Under the pieces are notes generated by a model. It did no database searches. It saw only the letters and a list, made by a program, of their open reading frames with translations, and was not told the origin of the DNA. Made by a program: the position numbers and the translations under genes. A DNA stretch of 64,000 nt from Microbulbifer bruguierae (GTDB taxonomy: Bacteria > Pseudomonadota > Gammaproteobacteria > Pseudomonadales > Cellvibrionaceae), in assembly GCF_029869925.1 (NCBI RefSeq), contig NZ_CP118605.1:806001-870000 (forward strand), in the 5' to 3' direction. Below are positions 56,459-64,000 of the stretch, piece after piece. Every line of letters starts with the position of its first letter. Within the stretch, counting starts at the first letter, position 1.

Positions 56459-56805
56459 CCTGATTACCCTCTAATGTCAATGTCGCAATTTTTAGTTGGC
56501 GGACCGGATACTGGATCCGGGAATCACAAGCGCCATGTCGGCAGACAGGCAAACCAGTGACTCAACTTCTGCTTTTATTCATATTAGATGCAAACCAGCA
56601 AAATTCCCTATGGCGAAAAGTGCCCAAAGCGCTAACAAAATCCGGCGAGAACATAGCATTAGAAAATGACGCAGAAGTCAGCCCGGGAGACGCAACGCCA
56701 AACCATTTTACGGTTCAGGCGAGTAATTTTTCCCCACAGGTTTACCCGCCGGAACATCGACAAGCGCGCTGACAAAAGGATATGCCGAGGATGCCCGATC
56801 AGGGC
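56459..56805. other. Region between the acyl-CoA dehydrogenase and an AraC-family gene
   Basis: About 345 bases; both neighbours are on the minus strand. It should hold the acyl-CoA dehydrogenase promoter, but no clear -35/-10 pair or operator is seen. Short frames here are not supported. Confidence 0.4.
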
Positions 56806-57867
56806 TTAGAGACCTACGGAGGTGGTACGCGGGCTCTTGCGGTATTCGCCGGGAGTGACCCCGGTCCACTTTTTAAAAGCGCGGAAAAATGCGCTGGCCT
56901 CATCAAAACCAAGCATTTCCGCGATCTGGGTATTGGAAAGATCCGGGCAGCTCAGATAGTGAAAGGCCGCCTCCATACGGCATTCGTCCTTGAGCTTCTG
57001 GTAGGAGGTACTCTCTTGCTGCAGCTTGCGCCGCAGTGTGGTCACCGACATATTCAGACGGTCAGCCACGGCTTCCGCAGCAGGCATGGACTCACTCACA
57101 TCCCGGTTGAGAATTGTTTTTACCTTGGTCTTGATACTGTTGGCATTACCGTCGCTGATAACCAGGTGGTAGGGCGCGGTGCGGATGAAGTCCTCCACCG
57201 TCTGCGGACTCTGAACAATCGGGTAGTCCAGATAACGACTCTCGTATTCCAGAGCGTTGTACGACTGATCAAACAGTAATTCTCCCGCTTCACTCTGGGC
57301 CAATGCCAGAAACTCCTCGGGGCAGGGAAAGGAAAAGTGCAGCTTGGCGAGCGGAATCTCACGCCCTACCAACCAACAGTAGAAGCGGTGCCACACTGCC
57401 AGTGTGGTGCGGATAACGCCGGGGCTGGTTTCAGCAATCAATTGCTCGAACTCCCCGGACTGCAGCGAGCTGATTCCGTGAATAACCACACGGTCACGGT
57501 CGCCGTCCCGTTCAAGTACTGGCTTCACGCGAAAGCCACGGCAGATTTCCATAAATTCCGCACTGAGGGTAATCGCCTGGCGAACCGTAGCGCAATTCAC
57601 TACGGTAAGACACAACAGGCGAAAAGAACCGGAACGCACGCGCCCGCCGCTCAACATACCAAACCATTCGTCTTGAGCGAGCCACATCACACGCTGGTAC
57701 AGGCGGCCGTATTTGACCGCGGAGAAAGCCGCAGTATCTTCCAGCTCGTCCTCGGCAATATCCACCGATGCCAGTAGTTCCGCCCGGTCACAACCGTGCG
57801 TCGAAGCCTCGTCCAGCAGGCGCTGCACATAGGCAATGGGAATACGAATATCGTCGTCGCGGTCCAT
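56806..57867 (-). CDS. AraC-family transcriptional regulator (OruR-like)
   Basis: A 353-residue regulator with the OruR-like N-terminal domain (AVKYGRLYQRVMWLAQDEWFG and later) and a C-terminal AraC HTH pair (AAEAVADRLNMSVTTLRRKL and NTQIAEMLGFDEASAFFRAF). It is a paralogue of the regulator at 43766-44782, with the same architecture. It is upstream of the acyl-CoA dehydrogenase on the same strand; similar pairs often control lipid-catabolic genes, but this is inference. It starts 9 bases after a small membrane-protein gene, so the two are probably an operon. Confidence 0.86.
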   Translation of the reverse strand: MDRDDDIRIPIAYVQRLLDEASTHGCDRAELLASVDIAEDELEDTAAFSAVKYGRLYQRVMWLAQDEWFGMLSGGRVRSGSFRLLCLTVVNCATVRQAITLSAEFMEICRGFRVKPVLERDGDRDRVVIHGISSLQSGEFEQLIAETSPGVIRTTLAVWHRFYCWLVGREIPLAKLHFSFPCPEEFLALAQSEAGELLFDQSYNALEYESRYLDYPIVQSPQTVEDFIRTAPYHLVISDGNANSIKTKVKTILNRDVSESMPAAEAVADRLNMSVTTLRRKLQQESTSYQKLKDECRMEAAFHYLSCPDLSNTQIAEMLGFDEASAFFRAFKKWTGVTPGEYRKSPRTTSVGL

Positions 57868-57876
57868 TGCTGCTCT

Positions 57877-58083
57877 TTACTTGTCCTTGCGATTACGCAG
57901 CCAGCTAAGCAGCGCACCAAACCCGAAAGCCACGGCCACGATCACAGCCAGGAAAACCAGCATCAGCACCAGATAGCTGAGAACATCTGCAACCGGCAGA
58001 TCCCAACTCCAAATTGCCGCGGCAATAAATGCAATACAGGCGAGCACGCTGGTGATAAACGAACGACGGCGTTTTATGGCCAT
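57877..58083 (-). CDS. Small two-helix membrane protein
   Basis: A 68-residue protein with two hydrophobic helices (SVLACIAFIAAAIWSW and LVLMLVFLAVIVAVAFGFGALL) and basic ends (MAIKRRR, RNRKDK), so an inner-membrane hairpin is likely. It has no named family. Placed 9 bases ahead of the AraC gene on the same strand. A real gene is likely by position and composition, though the ribosome-binding site is weak. Confidence 0.6.
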   Translation of the reverse strand: MAIKRRRSFITSVLACIAFIAAAIWSWDLPVADVLSYLVLMLVFLAVIVAVAFGFGALLSWLRNRKDK

Positions 58084-58310
58084 AACAGGATCACTTTCAT
58101 TGGCAAATGGACAACTGGTCAGGGTTTGCCGGCAACACTACACTTATAGCTACTCTCTCGGGGTAAGGCACATTGCCCTGTGAATACTATAGAAGTATCC
58201 CCGGAAACTCCCGACAGTCCCCAACGGCGCCGAATCCTGCAACATCGACCCGCAACTGTCAACGCAGCTCCGGGTGCGGCATTTCCACAATCAACCAGTG
58301 AGAGATGCAG

Positions 58311-58436
58311 ATGATGAAAAAACGAATGATATACAGACAGGAAGACCGGGCGATTTTGCGCAAACTCGCAATATGGATAGAGTGTATGGCGCTGATCACA
58401 GGGGCTATATTGCTGGGCATTCTGGTGCTCTCCTGA
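58311..58436 (+). CDS. Possible small membrane protein (41 residues)
   Basis: An open frame beginning MMKKRMIYRQEDR and ending in one hydrophobic helix (IECMALITGAILLGILVLS). GAGAG lies six bases before the ATG. The basic N-terminus and single helix are the usual layout of a small membrane protein, but length alone gives weak support. It lies between the divergent small membrane-protein gene and convergent fumC. Confidence 0.35.
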   Translation: MMKKRMIYRQEDRAILRKLAIWIECMALITGAILLGILVLS

Positions 58437-58503
58437 AACCCGAAAACACCTTACGTAACTCTCTACCTGCCGCAGGCAACCGTTCCCGGGTCAATTCAAT
58501 CGC

Positions 58504-59895
58504 TCACGAGCCTCCCTGAATACCGCCACGGCTGAGTTTTTCCGGATCCAGTAGTGTTTCCAACTCATCCCGGGCCAGCTCGGTCATCTCTTCAGCCACA
58601 TCCAGCACCGGGCGCCCACTGGTATAGGCCGCCTTGGCGACCTCCGCAGCTCTGGCGTAACCAATGACCGGATTGAGCGCGGTAACCAGAATAGGGTTTT
58701 TTGCCAGCGCCTCCGCCATGCGCAAGCGATCGACAGTAAAGCCCGCTATTGCCCGGTCTGCCAGTATTCTGCTGGCAGAGGCCAGAATATGGATGCTTTC
58801 CAGCAGCGCATAGGCAACAACCGGCAGCATGACATTCAGCTGGAAATTGCCACTCTGCCCCGCCACCGTGATAGTGGTGTGGTTACCCATTACTTTTGCC
58901 GCGACCATAGCAGCGGACTCGGCAATGACCGGATTAACCTTGCCCGGCATGATACTGCTGCCCGGCTGTAACGCCGGCAGCGCTATTTCACCGAAGCCCG
59001 CCAGCGGGCCACTGTTCATCCAGCGCAGATCATTGGCGATTTTCATCAATGTCACCGCGAATGCATTTAACTGGCCAGAAACTTCCACCGCGGTATCCTG
59101 GCTGGCGATAGCGGCAAAGGCATTGTCCGCAGGACGCACAGCGACGCCACAACCGGTACTCAATTTACGGGTAAAAGTCCCGGCGAAATCCTTGTGCGCA
59201 TTGAGTCCGGTCCCAATCGCGGTGCCCCCCTGGGCCAACTGCGCGAGCCTGGGCAAACAGGCTTCGAGCCGCTCTATGGACAAGTCCACCTGCGCAGCCC
59301 AGCCGGAAAGTTCTTGGGAAAGGGTAATGGGAACCGCATCCATCAAATGGGTACGACCGGTTTTCACAATCGTTTCAAAGCCCGATGCTTTTTCGCGAAT
59401 GACCTGCACCAGGTGAAAATGCGCGGGCAGTAAATGATTCTGTATTCCCAGCAGCGCCGACAGGTGTATCGCTGTTGGAATGACGTCATTACTACTCTGA
59501 CACATATTGACGTGATCATTGGCGCTTACGGTTACGCCACTCTGCGTCCCCGCCAGGTGCGCCAGCACTTCATTGACATTCATGTTAGTGCTGGTGCCGG
59601 AACCGGTTTGAAAAACATCAACCGGAAACTGCTCCTGATAATTATCGGCGGTAAGGCTGTCGCAGGCGCGAATGATGGCCTGAGCAACATCCGCCTTAAG
59701 AAGGCCGAGACTGAGATTGGTTTCCGCCGCCGCCCGCTTGATCGCGACCACTGCGCGTAGAAAAGCATGCGGCATCACGTATCCGCTGACCGGGAAATTG
59801 TCTACCGCACGCTGGGTCTGTGCCCCATAGGCCGCACCTGCAGGTACCTGTACATCCCCCAGGCTATCCTTCTCAGTGCGAAATTTCTCCGTCAT
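58504..59895 (-). CDS. fumC: Fumarase C (class II fumarate hydratase)
   Basis: FumC interconverts fumarate and malate in the TCA cycle; class II needs no iron-sulfur cluster, so it works under oxidative stress. The 463-residue protein has the superfamily signature GSSIMPGKVNPV, TGSGTSTNMNVNEV, the His of GRTHLMDAVPITL, and SSNDVIPTAIHL. The ATG giving MTEKFRTEKDSLGDV is chosen because AGGAG lies six bases upstream; an ATG 3 bases earlier is too close. A separate transcript; no SoxS-type site that I can defend. Confidence 0.95.
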   Translation of the reverse strand: MTEKFRTEKDSLGDVQVPAGAAYGAQTQRAVDNFPVSGYVMPHAFLRAVVAIKRAAAETNLSLGLLKADVAQAIIRACDSLTADNYQEQFPVDVFQTGSGTSTNMNVNEVLAHLAGTQSGVTVSANDHVNMCQSSNDVIPTAIHLSALLGIQNHLLPAHFHLVQVIREKASGFETIVKTGRTHLMDAVPITLSQELSGWAAQVDLSIERLEACLPRLAQLAQGGTAIGTGLNAHKDFAGTFTRKLSTGCGVAVRPADNAFAAIASQDTAVEVSGQLNAFAVTLMKIANDLRWMNSGPLAGFGEIALPALQPGSSIMPGKVNPVIAESAAMVAAKVMGNHTTITVAGQSGNFQLNVMLPVVAYALLESIHILASASRILADRAIAGFTVDRLRMAEALAKNPILVTALNPVIGYARAAEVAKAAYTSGRPVLDVAEEMTELARDELETLLDPEKLSRGGIQGGS

Positions 59896-60083
59896 CATTC
59901 ACTCCTGTCAGACATCCTTTACTTTTGACTGGCGTCCACAAGCAACGATCCATGGATTTTTAAAACTGGTACGGAGTATTGAAATACGGATTGCCAGACA
60001 ATCCGGCGGCTTGGGAGAGCAAGAATAGTGTGCAGTGAGGCGAACTGGAAAAGTTTAGCAGCGGTCGATCATTTACAGACGAC

Positions 60084-60704
60084 TCACATACTGACCCGCC
60101 CTTCTTGTGTCCACTCACAGCGCACCTGCATATCGCCACAACCGGGCTCATGGTAGAGACCTGCCGCCTCCCAGGTAAAAGAGTGTGTGCCGGAAAGTTC
60201 TGTTTCAAGGTGTACCGTTGCGGATACCCAGTACATGCTGCGCAGTAACTCTTCGAACTTCTGAATCCAAAGATCCCATTCGTATTCGACTGCACGATAG
60301 GATGCACCGAAGTGGATCACGTCAGTCTGGTACTGGGATTGTTTTACCTTGATGGTGGGTGTGGAAAACATATCCCGGCACAGAAATGGCCACTCGTCAG
60401 CACCGGGAAGAGCGAGTATCGCTTCACGATTGACCCGGCGGCGCTCACTGCCGCCGGTGAGGCTGCTGCTGTCTTTGATACAGCCGTAAACAATGGATTC
60501 CTGATCGCCCTGAATCACTCTGCACAACCCCTGAAAAACCGCTGAATGCCATCGCCCCGATTTACCCGGGGCTTCGGTTACAGAAAAATCTTCTTTTGCC
60601 AACTGTAACGGCGCAGCAGTCAGAAAGCCACTATTGCGTCCAGGCAATTCACCTATCCGGTCGCATTTCAGGGAATCCCTCTTACACCAGTGACAACCAT
60701 GCAT
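60084..60704 (-). CDS. Unknown cytosolic protein with N-terminal CxxC
   Basis: A ~206-residue protein I do not recognise. It starts MHGCHWCKRDSLKCDR, where a CxxC and a third Cys could bind zinc, and a further Cys pair lies near the C-terminus (EPGCGDMQVRCEW). The middle is mixed, with an aromatic stretch YEWDLWIQKFEELLRSMYWV. No signal peptide or membrane helix. It follows ligA by 46 bases on the same strand, so may be cotranscribed, but a function is not predictable. An in-frame GTG one codon upstream is the alternative start. Confidence 0.6.
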   Translation of the reverse strand: MHGCHWCKRDSLKCDRIGELPGRNSGFLTAAPLQLAKEDFSVTEAPGKSGRWHSAVFQGLCRVIQGDQESIVYGCIKDSSSLTGGSERRRVNREAILALPGADEWPFLCRDMFSTPTIKVKQSQYQTDVIHFGASYRAVEYEWDLWIQKFEELLRSMYWVSATVHLETELSGTHSFTWEAAGLYHEPGCGDMQVRCEWTQEGRVSM

Positions 60705-60750
60705 CACCCCAATGTTTACCCGACCGGCAATTTGTCGACAAAGCGAGCAA

Positions 60751-62903
<2,153 letters not shown>

Positions 62904-62927
62904 GGGAGATAGTTCGATTCGGCGGGT

Positions 62928-64000
62928 TCAGGCCTGGGCTCTGGCCAGAGCCTTACGACGCTGGAATTCCATTACCCGCTGGCGGTAGTGCTCCGCAGTC
63001 TGCGCGGTAAACACGCTGCGGTTTTCATCTTTCAACTCGCCGCCCAGTTGTTCGGCAATACTGCGCGCGGCATGCAACAAAGTGTCGAATGCTTTCAACG
63101 CTTCCACTTCAGCGGGCAACGCCAGGAACAGGCTGATACCAGGCGTCGTGAAATCTTCCATCTCCGACATATCGAAAGTGCCGGGCACCACAATATTGGC
63201 GAGACTGAACAGCGCAGGGCCCTCCCCCGCCTCACCGCAGTGGTAGTGGAAAATATTCATATCGCCGAAGCGCAGGCCACTGGAAAGCAGTACCCGCAGC
63301 AGGTCATTTCCCTCAAAGCAGTCGTTCTCGGGCGCCATGATGTTAAGGATCAGGACCTCTTCCACCGCCCGTTCGGGACGCTTACCCGAGACGGCATCGC
63401 GTTTGTCGCCATGCCGCTTATCCGCAGCAGTTTGCGCGCGAGCTTCTCGTTTGGGCGCCACGTTTTTCTTGAGCTCCGGAAATTTCAGCTCTGGCAGTTT
63501 GATCTCGGCACTGGCCCAGGCCGACTTCGTCGGTTCCTGCTCTGCCGCCCTCTGTGCAACATTCCCCTCCGGATCTTCGTTCACCTCTTCCTCGGGTATT
63601 GCCTGCAGCGTTTCCAGGCTGACAGATTCGTCCAGAGAAGGCTCGCGACGGTCTGCAAGTATCGGAGCCTCAAGTTCCTCAGCGGCTTTCTCCTGAACTG
63701 CAGGTCCGCTAAATTCGGGAGCTAAAGAGTCTGACGCGCTTGCGACTGCCATACGGCCACCGGCTGCCGCCCTTGTATGCCCATCCATGGATTCACCCGT
63801 CGCAGACTCTTCCACAACGGAATCCATCAGGGTCGGAACCTGGTCGTCTAGATTCAGGGCTGCCTGCTCCGGAATCGCCGCGCGGGTAGTATCTCCCCGC
63901 GAAGTCGTCATATTCTCGGCGCCCTCACTTTCACTCCGGTCGGGCTTACTACCCGCAAGTGGTTTGCGCGAGGACTGAAAATTCTGCTGCACCTGGCGAT
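62928..64000 (-). CDS. zipA: Cell division protein ZipA, C-terminal part (cut by window edge)
   Basis: ZipA tethers FtsZ to the inner membrane at the septum. Only the linker and C-terminal domain are present: a long acidic/Ala-rich disordered region, then the FtsZ-binding domain with EVLILNIMAPENDCFEGNDL, DMNIFHYHCGEAGEGPALFSLANIV and ISLFLALPAEVEALKAFD. The frame is open at the right edge, so the N-terminal membrane helix lies outside. The adjacent ligA is a conserved pair in gammaproteobacteria, which supports the call. Confidence 0.92.
   Translation of the reverse strand, partial: RQVQQNFQSSRKPLAGSKPDRSESEGAENMTTSRGDTTRAAIPEQAALNLDDQVPTLMDSVVEESATGESMDGHTRAAAGGRMAVASASDSLAPEFSGPAVQEKAAEELEAPILADRREPSLDESVSLETLQAIPEEEVNEDPEGNVAQRAAEQEPTKSAWASAEIKLPELKFPELKKNVAPKREARAQTAADKRHGDKRDAVSGKRPERAVEEVLILNIMAPENDCFEGNDLLRVLLSSGLRFGDMNIFHYHCGEAGEGPALFSLANIVVPGTFDMSEMEDFTTPGISLFLALPAEVEALKAFDTLLHAARSIAEQLGGELKDENRSVFTAQTAEHYRQRVMEFQRRKALARAQA

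Overview
The window is a chromosomal segment of a gammaproteobacterium. The evidence is the housekeeping content and gene order: nhaB (partial), rnhA-dnaQ beside gloB and mltD, the tig-clpP-clpX-lon-hupB-ppiD proteostasis run, fadBA, a FabY-type ketosynthase, ibpA, gor, fumC, ligA and zipA (partial). ZipA, FadBA and FabY together suggest a Pseudomonas-like or Cellvibrionales-like marine lineage such as Microbulbifer; that genus-level guess is inference. I saw no insertion sequence, integrase, phage gene or CRISPR array, so this is core and variable-core chromosome, not an island.

Layout. (1) 1-5.3 kb: nhaB end, dnaQ and rnhA on the minus strand with a YafS-like methyltransferase, then gloB and mltD on plus. 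(2) 5.3-14.9 kb: the minus-strand proteostasis block, transcribed from tRNA-Leu(UAG) through tig, clpP, clpX, lon, hupB to ppiD, with hairpin terminators between most genes. (3) 15.2-20.8 kb: lipid metabolism, with the fadBA beta-oxidation operon behind a PsrA-like operator and fabY. (4) 21-28.3 kb: a GlxA-type regulator, ibpA with a sigma32-like promoter and a ROSE-like thermometer overlapping a methyltransferase, thpR, a periplasmic coiled-coil protein, a ribosome-hibernation-type protein, gor and a small secreted protein. (5) 28.4-38.6 kb: ycjX-ycjF, a GSGD-repeat exported protein, a HIT protein, a truncated-globin-like protein without the usual heme histidine, slyD, tcdA, an alpha/beta hydrolase, a fused CsdA-CsdE protein and a TatD nuclease. 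(6) 38.7-47.9 kb: a LysE exporter; a four-gene operon of flavin monooxygenase, bile-acid-type Na+ symporter, epimerase-type dehydrogenase and short-chain dehydrogenase with a divergent AraC regulator; YjgR; a DUF3445 heme N-demethylase-like protein and a lipoprotein. (7) 48-52 kb: a possible small RNA, an M14 carboxypeptidase, an M28 peptidase lipoprotein and a DUF1428 protein. (8) 52-58.5 kb: fadD, an SCP2 protein, a FadE-type acyl-CoA dehydrogenase and an AraC regulator. (9) 58.5-64 kb: fumC, a Cys-containing unknown, ligA, a REP-like palindrome and zipA.

How the parts work together. Fatty acids are activated by FadD, oxidised by the acyl-CoA dehydrogenase and FadBA, and acetyl-CoA can re-enter synthesis through FabY. 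The Lon, ClpXP, trigger factor, PpiD and IbpA genes form the protein-quality set, and at least ibpA carries clear heat-shock control signals. CsdA-CsdE and TcdA belong to one tRNA-modification route (cyclic t6A) and lie in the same neighbourhood. The most unusual items are the CsdA-CsdE fusion, the globin-like protein lacking its F8 histidine, the AraC-controlled monooxygenase/symporter/dehydrogenase operon, and a strong intrinsic terminator in a gene-free stretch that may end a small RNA.
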